Source: JBFFSQ01 sp041572275
GTDB taxonomy: Bacteria > Pseudomonadota > Gammaproteobacteria > SZUA-229
Assembly (NCBI GenBank): GCA_041572275.1
Contig: JBFFSQ010000069.1
Span: 1 to 13,195, forward strand
Length of the DNA stretch: 13,195 nucleotides
Direction of reading: 5' to 3'
A program made the position numbers and the translations under genes. Shown one piece after another: positions 1 through 6,616 of the stretch (position 1 is the stretch's first letter; each line of letters begins with the position of its first letter). The notes below the pieces were generated by a model. The model worked only from the letters and a program-made list of their open reading frames with translations, made no database searches and was not told where the DNA came from.

Positions 1-426
1 CTGGGTGGTAGTGTGAGTTATCACGTGTCCGAGAGTTTATTTATTGACGCCACCCTTGGTTTGTCAAAGGCAGGGAAGACCAGTTATGAAGTGATTGGCC
101 AGGGCAATCTTATTTCTGATAGTGATCGTACCTTAAGTTATTACCTGATTAGTCTGGGTTATGACCTGTTTCCCGGTGAAGCCTTTATGACTGATCAGCT
201 AACTTACAATACGGCACTGTATGTGGTTGCCGGGATTGGCAGTACTGATTTTGCCGGTGACAGTCATTTTACGCTGAGTTTTGGTTTTGGGTATCGCCTG
301 CTGGCGACAAATACAATCTCTGCCTATATTGATGTGCGTGATCACACATTCAATATGGATATATTGGGCACAGATAAATTAACGCATAATCTCGAAGTCA
401 CAATTGGTATTAGTACGTATTTTTAA
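1..426 (+). CDS. Outer-membrane beta-barrel protein, 3' end only
   Basis: The frame is open from the first base, so the gene begins upstream; the GTG at 13 is probably internal. The visible 140 or so residues alternate polar and hydrophobic positions, with many Gly, Tyr and Phe and short charged turns, as in beta-strands of an outer-membrane barrel. The last residue is Phe (ISTYF), the usual C-terminal barrel signal for the BAM machinery. The stretch from about residue 72 (GIGSTDFAGDSHFTLSFG, then GYR and DVRDHTFNMDILG) resembles a family annotated only as 'outer membrane beta-barrel domain' (I recall it as TIGR04565). The stop lies 12 bases before the thioredoxin-like gene, so the two are probably co-transcribed. 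The function is unknown, but the operon neighbours point to an envelope role. Confidence 0.75.
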   Translation: MGGSVSYHVSESLFIDATLGLSKAGKTSYEVIGQGNLISDSDRTLSYYLISLGYDLFPGEAFMTDQLTYNTALYVVAGIGSTDFAGDSHFTLSFGFGYRLLATNTISAYIDVRDHTFNMDILGTDKLTHNLEVTIGISTYF

Positions 427-438
427 GAAGGTAAGACA

Positions 439-957
439 ATGTTGATGAAAACAAAACGCTCAGGCCATTATTTATCTGCGCTCATGTCGGTATTCATGTG
501 GGTGTTGTTGACGGGGCCGGTTATTGCCCAGGATATGAATGAACCTGCACCTGATTTTACCCTGAAAAGTTATTCTGGAAAAAATCTCAAGCTTAGTGAG
601 TTCCGTGGTGAAGTCATCTTATTGAATTTCTGGGCATCCTGGTGTGGTCCCTGTCGTCAGGAAATGCCATTGTTACAAGAATTGCATAATAAATATAAAG
701 GCTTTGGTTTTACCGTCATGGGTGTCAATGTGGAAGAGAATTCCAGTAAGGCTAAAGGCATTGTTAAAAGCAGTCGCTTAAGTTTCCCTATCCTGTTTGA
801 TACTCAAAATAAGGTCAGCAAACTGTATCAGATCGCTGCTATGCCGAGTACGGTGATTATCGATCGTAATGGCAATATGCGTTATCTGCATAAAGGTTAT
901 AAACCGGGTGATCTGGCGGCCTATAAAAAGTGGGTTAAACAATTAATACGCGAATGA
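439..957 (+). CDS. Secreted TlpA/ResA-like thioredoxin
   Basis: This is a 172-residue periplasmic thiol-disulfide oxidoreductase. A basic N-terminus (MLMKTKRSGH) and a hydrophobic stretch at about residues 11-30, ending VIA|QD, form a signal peptide or membrane anchor. A TlpA/AhpC-TSA fold follows: APDFTL near residue 37, the redox motif W68-C69-G70-P71-C72, and the expected cis-proline at P136 (AMPST). The Shine-Dalgarno GAAGG at 427-431 sits 7 bases before this ATG and supports it over the ATG at 445. Its stop overlaps the start of the DUF4266 gene (ATGA at 954-957), which suggests translational coupling. In the family such proteins usually reduce cysteines, for example in apocytochrome maturation. 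Here the nearest cysteine-bearing partner is the Cys-Gly-Cys tail of the next gene product; that link is inference. Confidence 0.9.
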   Translation: MLMKTKRSGHYLSALMSVFMWVLLTGPVIAQDMNEPAPDFTLKSYSGKNLKLSEFRGEVILLNFWASWCGPCRQEMPLLQELHNKYKGFGFTVMGVNVEENSSKAKGIVKSSRLSFPILFDTQNKVSKLYQIAAMPSTVIIDRNGNMRYLHKGYKPGDLAAYKKWVKQLIRE

Positions 958-1178
958 TGATAAATCGATTATTCACTGCATTGACACTATCGCTGATGTT
1001 ATCTGCCTGCGATGTTGAGCCCTGGGTTAAGCCATATGAGCGCGCGCACCTGGCCGATCCCATCATGATGTTCGATCGTGATCCGGTATCGTCGACCTAT
1101 TTAGGCCATGTCCATGATGCCCGTGAAGGTGCTCGTGGTGCAGGCCTGGCCACAGGTGGTGGTTGTGGTTGTAACTAA
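954..1178 (+). CDS. DUF4266 small lipoprotein with CGC tail
   Basis: This is a 74-residue lipoprotein. A hydrophobic N-terminus leads to a lipobox LSAC with the lipidated cysteine at C19. The mature part is only about 56 residues: a Trp-Val-Lys-Pro-Tyr-Glu-Arg segment, a DPIMMFDRDP segment, then a Gly/Ala-rich linker ending GGGCGCN. That ending is typical of DUF4266 proteins. No membrane span or enzyme domain is visible. The residue after the lipidated Cys is Asp (D20), which in E. coli would favour retention in the inner membrane. Start ATG 954 overlaps the thioredoxin-like stop; ATG 957 is an alternative. The role is unknown. The two tail cysteines could be a metal site, a redox pair, or a site of modification, and the operon offers a thioredoxin-like protein as possible partner. 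Confidence 0.85.
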   Translation: MMINRLFTALTLSLMLSACDVEPWVKPYERAHLADPIMMFDRDPVSSTYLGHVHDAREGARGAGLATGGGCGCN

Positions 1179-1179
1179 A

Positions 1180-2325
1180 GTGCTTAATCGTCCCGTTTGT
1201 TTTCTAGTTGTCTGTTTAGGACTGTTATCGCTGCCGGGATTTAATGCCATTGCCGCTGTGTTACCGGAAGACCGCGCCGATGTGCTCTATCACAGTTACG
1301 ATGGTGGTGGAGTCACTGTTGACGGTCCATCGGTTCTGGTGCGAAAGAAAGTTGGTGAAAGTGTGTCAGTTTCCGGTAACTATTATGTTGATAGTGTCTC
1401 CAGTGCATCAATCGACGTTGCCCTGGTTAGTGGTGCCAGCCGTTATGCAGAGGAGCGCACCCAAACCTCTGTAGGTATTGATTACCTGTATGATAAATCC
1501 ACCATGAGCTTCTCAACGACCACGAGTAGCGAGAATGATTATGATGCGGACACCACCAGTCTGGGCATGAGTCAGGAGATGTTTGGTGGTCTGACTACCA
1601 TTTCCATGAGTTATACCCTGGGGGATAATACGGTACGTCGTAACGGTGATCCACTTTTCAGTGATTACGCTAAAACCAAAAATTACCGGTTGTCCTTGAC
1701 CCAGGTATTAACCAAAGATTTGATCATGGCTATGGCCTACGAAATTATTACCGATGAAGGTTATCTGAATAATCCCTATCGTTCAGTTCGTTATCTGGAT
1801 GGGACTTCGTTTACATTGCAACCGGAAATCTACCCGCGTACTCGAACCAGTAATGCTGTTGCTGTTAATTTCCGTTATTACCTGCCGTATCGAGCCGCAT
1901 TTAATGTGGGTTATCGTTATTTTGTCGATACCTGGGATATCCAGGCCGATACCTTTGAAGTAGGGTATACACATCCCTATGATGAGCACTGGACTTTTGA
2001 TGCAGACCTTCGTTTATACAATCAGAGTAATGCGGATTTCTACAGCGATCTCTTCCCGTATATTAATGCGCAGAACTATCTGGCGCGCGATAAGGAGCTG
2101 AGCACCTTCACCAGTTATTCGATAGGCTTGGGTGCGGCCTATGAGTTTAATCAGGAAGATCTGGGAGTCTTTGATAAAGGTTCACTAAATTTTTATTACA
2201 ATTATTTTATTTTTGATTACGCCGATTTTCGTGATGCCACCCAAACCAGCTATCCGGTAGGGCAGGAGCCTTTGTATAATTTTTCTGCCAGTGTTATTCG
2301 CCTGTATCTATCGCTGTGGTTTTAG
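1180..2325 (+). CDS. DUF3570 outer-membrane beta-barrel protein
   Basis: About 381 residues from the GTG at 1180, one base after the DUF4266 stop. I chose this start because it gives a clean signal peptide (MLNRP, a hydrophobic core, cleavage near FNAIA|A). Starting at the ATG at 1108 would place a poly-valine run in front, and that run is only the neighbour's Gly-rich tail read in another frame. GTG 1165 is a possible alternative. Features typical of DUF3570 are YDGGGVTVDGPSVLVRKK at about residues 40-57 and YYVDSVSSASIDV at about 68-80. The rest is amphipathic strands rich in Tyr and Ser, ending LYLSLWF with a C-terminal aromatic, as expected for a BAM-inserted barrel. DUF3570 and DUF4266 genes are commonly neighbours, often near ApbE flavin transferases; none is visible here. 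Function unknown. Confidence 0.85.
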   Translation: MLNRPVCFLVVCLGLLSLPGFNAIAAVLPEDRADVLYHSYDGGGVTVDGPSVLVRKKVGESVSVSGNYYVDSVSSASIDVALVSGASRYAEERTQTSVGIDYLYDKSTMSFSTTTSSENDYDADTTSLGMSQEMFGGLTTISMSYTLGDNTVRRNGDPLFSDYAKTKNYRLSLTQVLTKDLIMAMAYEIITDEGYLNNPYRSVRYLDGTSFTLQPEIYPRTRTSNAVAVNFRYYLPYRAAFNVGYRYFVDTWDIQADTFEVGYTHPYDEHWTFDADLRLYNQSNADFYSDLFPYINAQNYLARDKELSTFTSYSIGLGAAYEFNQEDLGVFDKGSLNFYYNYFIFDYADFRDATQTSYPVGQEPLYNFSASVIRLYLSLWF

Positions 2326-2487
2326 CGATAAATTAAAAAGTCCATTATTTTGAGCTTCAGATTAAGAGGTTTGGCATAGGTTTTTCCACTACTTTTGTTA
2401 TTTGTCATACTCTTTGCCCAGCCAGTCCTGAATAATCGGGTAGAATTGGTTAGAATGAAATTGGACATAATAAATTGGGAGTGAATA

Positions 2488-4671
2488 TTGCCCAAAAAAA
2501 GTATCAGGAAAGAAGTGGATAATGGGCTTTATCTCTGTTTAATCAGTATTCATGGTCTGATTAGAGGGGATGAGCTGGAGCTGGGTCGCGATGCTGACAC
2601 TGGTGGCCAGACCAAGTACGTCGTCGAGCTGGCCCGTGCCCTCGCTGAGCAGCCCGGTGTCGCAGGTGTTGATCTGGTGACACGGTTGGTCGATGACCCG
2701 GATGTCAGCAAGGATTATGCACAGCCGATTGAAAAGCTGGGTCCTAACCTGCGTATTATTCGTATTGAATCGGGTCCTGCCGCTTATATCCCGAAAGAGT
2801 CTCTGTGGGACTATCTCGACGCCTTCGTCGACAACACCATTATATTTCTACAGAAACAGGGGCGTCTGCCTGACCTGTTTCACAGTCACTATGCTGATGC
2901 GGGTTATGTCGGTAGCCGGTTGTCACACATATTAGGTATTCCATTGGTCCATACCGGCCACTCGCTGGGACGAGTGAAGCGTCGTCGTCTGTTGGCTTCG
3001 GGTATCAAGGCAACTGATGTTGAGGAACGTTACAGTATGTCCCGGCGCATCGAGGCCGAGGAGTTGACCCTGGCTTCGGCGGAGCGGGTGATTACCAGTA
3101 CCAGTCAGGAGATCGAAGAGCAGTATGAGCTCTACGATTATTATCAGCCGGAGCAGATGCGGGTGATTCCCCCTGGTACCGATATGACACGCTTTCACCC
3201 ACCTGAAGGCAAGGAATGGCAGGCCGGTATTTCCGCAGAAATCGTTCGATTTCTGCGTGAGCCAGAAAAGCCCATCATATTGGCATTGTCGCGACCCGAT
3301 ACACGTAAAAATATTGCCACACTGATTACTGCTTACGGTGAGGACCAGGCCTTGCAGGAGATGGCTAATCTGGTGGTGGTCGCTGGCAACCGGGATGACA
3401 TCCATGATCTGGATACTGGTGCTCAGGAAGTGCTGTCTGATCTGTTGTTGCAAATCGACCGTTATGACCTCTATGGTCGTGTAGCCTATCCTAAGCATCA
3501 TGCTGCCGATGATGTACCGCTGATCTATCGCCTGGCCGCAGTTTCTGGTGGTGTGTTCGTGAATCCCGCACTGACCGAGCCCTTTGGCCTGACTTTGATT
3601 GAAGCAGCTGCCAGTGGTTTACCAATTGTGGCCACTGAGGATGGCGGGCCTCGGGATATAATTCAGAACTGTAAGAATGGCCTGTTGATCAATCCACTCG
3701 ATAGTGAAGACATTGCCAAAAAGCTGAAACAGGTCCTGTCGAACTGGGAGAATTGGCAACAGTTGTCGGTAAGTGGTCTTAAGGGTGTGCGTGAGCACTA
3801 CTCCTGGCAGGCTCATGCAAGCAGTTATCTGGAGATGGTTCGCCCCATTGCGGAGAAAACTTCAGAGCCCCTGGTACGCAAGCCCACCATGCGCCGGCCA
3901 ATGCTGTACCACGACCGCGCAATCTTTACCGATCTGGATCAGAACCTGCTGGGTAATCTGGAATCTCTGCCAGAATTGATCCGCGTGATTCGGAATAATC
4001 GTAAGTGTGCTTCCTTTGGTATTGCAACTGGCCGCCGCCTTGATTCAGCACTTAAAGTTATGAAGCAGCATGGGATTCCTGAACCTGATGTGTTAATTAC
4101 CAGCAGCGGTACTGAGATTCATTATGCACCCAAGCTTACTCAGGACACCGCCTGGACTCACCATATTGAGAAGCAATGGACGCCGCGGGCAGTTAGGCGT
4201 CTTCTTGACCCGTTGCCTGGGCTACTGCTGCAACCGAAAAAAGAACAGAGCCGTTTCAAGATCAGTTATTACATCGATCCGAAAAAGGCTCCCAGTGTGG
4301 AGGAGATCAACCAGCTCCTGCATCAGGAAGATCAGCCAGCCAATGTGATTCTCTCGTTTGGTCAGTTCCTGGATGTATTGCCTATACGCGCCTCAAAGGG
4401 ATTGGCCTTACGCTATATGGCGGCTACCTGGGATATACCGCTTGATCACATCATGGTGGCCGGTGGTTCGGGCGCTGATGAGGATATGATGCGCGGCAAC
4501 ACATTGGCGGTAGTTGTGGGTAATCGTCACCATGAAGAGCTGTCCCAGCTGGAGGATGTGGAGCGGATCTTTTTTGCTCATAGGCAGGGTGCGGGTGGTA
4601 TTCTCGAAGCGCTGGAGCATTACGATTTTTTCCGGAGCTGTCACGTTCCGGTGGAGACCAGCAAAAAATGA
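2488..4671 (+). CDS. sps: Sucrose-phosphate synthase with degenerate HAD domain
   Basis: This 727-residue cytoplasmic enzyme should make sucrose-6-phosphate from UDP-glucose and fructose-6-phosphate. Residues about 14-460 are a GT4 glycosyltransferase: SIHGLIRG (20-27) and DTGGQT (37-42) near the N-terminus, HTGHSLGRVKRRRLL in the middle, and the EX7E motif at E364 and E372. From about residue 475 a HAD phosphatase-like domain follows, as in cyanobacterial SPS. It looks inactive: motif I is D482-L-D-Q-N486 instead of DxDxT, and the usual GDSGND is G-G660-S-G-A663-D, losing the Mg-binding Asp. The start is TTG 2488, with GGGAG at 2477-2481 six bases upstream; no in-frame ATG fits. The stop overlaps the phosphatase gene start by ATGA. 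No convincing promoter or terminator was seen in 2326-2487. Confidence 0.95.
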   Translation: MPKKSIRKEVDNGLYLCLISIHGLIRGDELELGRDADTGGQTKYVVELARALAEQPGVAGVDLVTRLVDDPDVSKDYAQPIEKLGPNLRIIRIESGPAAYIPKESLWDYLDAFVDNTIIFLQKQGRLPDLFHSHYADAGYVGSRLSHILGIPLVHTGHSLGRVKRRRLLASGIKATDVEERYSMSRRIEAEELTLASAERVITSTSQEIEEQYELYDYYQPEQMRVIPPGTDMTRFHPPEGKEWQAGISAEIVRFLREPEKPIILALSRPDTRKNIATLITAYGEDQALQEMANLVVVAGNRDDIHDLDTGAQEVLSDLLLQIDRYDLYGRVAYPKHHAADDVPLIYRLAAVSGGVFVNPALTEPFGLTLIEAAASGLPIVATEDGGPRDIIQNCKNGLLINPLDSEDIAKKLKQVLSNWENWQQLSVSGLKGVREHYSWQAHASSYLEMVRPIAEKTSEPLVRKPTMRRPMLYHDRAIFTDLDQNLLGNLESLPELIRVIRNNRKCASFGIATGRRLDSALKVMKQHGIPEPDVLITSSGTEIHYAPKLTQDTAWTHHIEKQWTPRAVRRLLDPLPGLLLQPKKEQSRFKISYYIDPKKAPSVEEINQLLHQEDQPANVILSFGQFLDVLPIRASKGLALRYMAATWDIPLDHIMVAGGSGADEDMMRGNTLAVVVGNRHHEELSQLEDVERIFFAHRQGAGGILEALEHYDFFRSCHVPVETSKK

Positions 4672-5513
4672 CCGTACCTCAGCTTCTGCTTTGTACCGAC
4701 CTTGACCGAACGTTACTGCCCAACGGTGCACAACCGGAATCACCCCAGGCACGTCGACGTTTCGCAAACCTGGTATCACACCCTGAAATCTGCCTGGTAT
4801 TTGTTAGTGGTCGCGACAAAGGACTTGTTCAAGATGCCATCAACGATTACCAGCTACCCCGACCTGATTTCGTGATTAGCGATGTGGGCACCAATATTTA
4901 TGATGTGCGTGAAGGTCAGTGGCAAGTCTGGCAGCAATGGCAGGAAGAGATTGCACCGGACTGGAATGGCTACGGCCACGCACAGCTCAGCGATCTGTTT
5001 AGTGATGTTAATGATTTGCAGCTGCAGGAATCGAGTAAACAGAATACCTTTAAATTGAGTTATTACTATCCACTGCAGGTGGCACCGGAAGCACTTGATC
5101 AGCAGCTGACTGAACGTTTACTTGCCCGAAATATTGATGCCAGCCTGGTCTGGAGTGTGGATGAGCCTGCCAATATTGGTTTGCTTGATGTGTTGCCGAA
5201 GCGAGCGACTAAATTGCATGCGGTGGAATTTCTCCAGGCCTATCTCGGAATCTCCAGATCAGCCACCCTGTTTGCCGGTGATAGCGGTAATGACCTGCCT
5301 GTGCTTACCAGTTATATTCCCGCCGTACTGGTTGCCAATGCAATGCCCTCGGTAGCAGAAGAAGCACATGCAATAGCCATAGCGACGGGTAATCAACAAT
5401 ACCTGTATCTGGCCCAGGGTGACTTTCTTGATATGAATGGTAATTACAGTGCCGGTATTCTCGAAGGTGTGGCGCATTATCATCCTGAGCTGATTGAGTT
5501 GTTCGATAGCTGA
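4668..5513 (+). CDS. spp: Sucrose-phosphate phosphatase (HAD family)
   Basis: This 281-residue enzyme hydrolyses sucrose-6-phosphate to sucrose and makes the pathway irreversible. All HAD motifs are intact: D11-L-D13-R-T15, the serine of VFVSGRDK (S47), the Lys region LPKRATK (K178 or K182), and G204-D-S-G-N-D209. DVLPKRATKLHAVEFL and FAGDSGNDLPVL are typical of the SPP/cof-like group. Start ATG 4668 overlaps the synthase stop, so translation is probably coupled and the two enzymes are made together. The intact motifs contrast with the decayed phosphatase domain fused to the synthase, so this is presumably the working phosphatase. A mannosyl-3-phosphoglycerate or trehalose-type phosphatase is a less likely alternative, given the neighbour. 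Confidence 0.93.
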   Translation: MTVPQLLLCTDLDRTLLPNGAQPESPQARRRFANLVSHPEICLVFVSGRDKGLVQDAINDYQLPRPDFVISDVGTNIYDVREGQWQVWQQWQEEIAPDWNGYGHAQLSDLFSDVNDLQLQESSKQNTFKLSYYYPLQVAPEALDQQLTERLLARNIDASLVWSVDEPANIGLLDVLPKRATKLHAVEFLQAYLGISRSATLFAGDSGNDLPVLTSYIPAVLVANAMPSVAEEAHAIAIATGNQQYLYLAQGDFLDMNGNYSAGILEGVAHYHPELIELFDS

Positions 5514-5547
5514 GGTTCAGGGACGTTTCGATAAGAGGTGTAGAGAG

Positions 5548-6429
5548 ATGACAGATCAGGTGCCAGTGCTCTTCGGAGAAGTCCTTTTTGATTGTTTCGA
5601 TGATGGTAGTCGAGTGCTGGGTGGTGCGCCATTCAATGTGGCCTGGCACCTGCAGGCGTTTGGTTGCGAGCCTGTTTTCATCAGTCGGGTGGGTGATGAT
5701 TCTATGGGGCACGAGATTCGTGACACCATGCAGGAATGGGGTATGAGTACGGCTGGACTGCAACAGGACAGTATCTATCCAACCGGTGAAGTTAGTATTA
5801 CGCTGCATGAAGGACAACCCAGTTTCGATATCCTGAAAGACCGGGCTTACGATTACATCCAGGCTGACGGCTTGCCTGAACTATCGCCCTCACTTATCTA
5901 TCATGGCAGCCTGGGACTTCGGTTACCTGATTCGGCTGCTGCGTTGGAGCAACTGTTGCAACGGCATCCGGCACCTGTGTTTATGGATGTTAATTTGAGG
6001 CCACCCTGGTGGCAACGGGACCAGCTGGTCAGGCTGCTTGACCAGGCCCGTTGGGTGAAGATCAATGACGACGAGCTGGAAACCTTGGTGCAAGACTCGG
6101 GTAATCTACAGGCAAGGGCTCGTAAGCTGATGCAACAGCATGATCTGAGCTGGGTAATCGTGACCTGTGGTGCAAAGGGCGCTTTTGCTATCGACACTGA
6201 TGGCGACATCAGTGAAATCAAACCTGCGGCACAAATCCGGGTCGTGGATACGGTGGGAGCAGGGGATGCCTTTGCATCAGTATGTATTCTTGGCATTCTG
6301 CATAGCTGGCCACTACCGCTAATCCTGGAGCGAGCCCAGCAATTTGCCTCAGTACTAGTAGGCCAGCGTGGTGCTACGATTAGTGATGCGACCGTTTATG
6401 CGCCATTGATCAATGACTGGCATTTGTAA
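5548..6429 (+). CDS. PfkB-family sugar kinase, likely fructokinase
   Basis: This 293-residue ribokinase-fold enzyme probably phosphorylates fructose to fructose-6-phosphate with ATP. The N-terminal signature GGAPFNVAWHL starts at G25-G26, and the C-terminal PfkB signature D234-TVGAGD-240 contains the catalytic base D240 and the anion hole. GGAPFNVA is characteristic of fructokinases among PfkB proteins. I chose ATG 5548, where MTDQVPVLFGEVLFD aligns with the family start and an AAGAGG lies at 5533-5538, rather than ATG 5494, which would overlap the phosphatase gene and add 18 unlikely residues. It lies 34 bases after the phosphatase gene. In methanotroph sucrose clusters a fructokinase occupies this same place and recovers the fructose freed by amylosucrase; the substrate is inferred from that context. 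Confidence 0.88.
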   Translation: MTDQVPVLFGEVLFDCFDDGSRVLGGAPFNVAWHLQAFGCEPVFISRVGDDSMGHEIRDTMQEWGMSTAGLQQDSIYPTGEVSITLHEGQPSFDILKDRAYDYIQADGLPELSPSLIYHGSLGLRLPDSAAALEQLLQRHPAPVFMDVNLRPPWWQRDQLVRLLDQARWVKINDDELETLVQDSGNLQARARKLMQQHDLSWVIVTCGAKGAFAIDTDGDISEIKPAAQIRVVDTVGAGDAFASVCILGILHSWPLPLILERAQQFASVLVGQRGATISDATVYAPLINDWHL

Positions 6430-6484
6430 ACTGCAGGCTAAAAACTTCACAAGAAAGTATTGAATCTATCGTATATTGATTTTT

Positions 6485-6513
6485 TTCATACTATTATTTT
6501 TTAATGCTATGTT
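6485..6513 (+). promoter_or_regulatory. Possible promoter before amylosucrase
   Basis: In an AT-rich stretch, TTCATA at 6485-6490 and TATGTT at 6508-6513 are separated by 17 bases, and a TG at 6505-6506 makes an extended -10. Each hexamer matches the sigma-70 consensus at four of six positions, so this is weak. The 187-base gap in an otherwise tight operon suggests the amylosucrase may have its own promoter. Transcription would begin near 6520, immediately before the hairpin at 6523-6558. Confidence 0.3.
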
Positions 6514-6522
6514 AGTTTTTAA

Positions 6523-6558
6523 GATGTCTGAAAATGTTACCGATAACATACAGACATT
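6523..6558 (+). other. Hairpin in amylosucrase leader
   Basis: A nested inverted repeat: outer arms ATGTCTG (6524-6530) and CAGACAT (6551-6557), inner arms ATGTTA (6534-6539) and TAACAT (6544-6549), a CCGA loop, and a small AAA/A internal loop. A flanking G-T pair extends it by one. No T-run follows, so it is not an intrinsic terminator. It could be a 5' mRNA stabilising hairpin, a regulatory leader, or a DNA operator dyad. It lies 58 bases before the amylosucrase ATG. Confidence 0.6.
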
Positions 6559-6616
6559 CACCGCATCAGACACTGAAGCCGACTCATAGCGTAGGTTCAG
6601 GTAATAAAAGGCAATC

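Noticed and set aside
1108..1179. Longer DUF3570 reading frame starting at ATG 1108
   Set aside because: The added residues are a poly-valine run produced by reading the DUF4266 Gly-rich tail in another frame; GTG 1180 gives a normal signal peptide.
2371..2473. Promoter candidates before sucrose-phosphate synthase (TTGGCA at 2371, TTGGTT at 2446)
   Set aside because: Neither has a good -10 at a usable distance, and the second would start transcription inside the ribosome binding site.
2932..3501. Long minus-strand reading frame opposite sucrose-phosphate synthase
   Set aside because: It is antisense to a well-supported gene, with no family features; a shadow of codon bias. The same holds for the minus-strand frames at 4408-4779 and 5305-5817.
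5494..5547. Earlier ATG for the fructokinase gene
   Set aside because: It overlaps the phosphatase gene and adds 18 residues not expected in PfkB proteins; ATG 5548 fits the family start.
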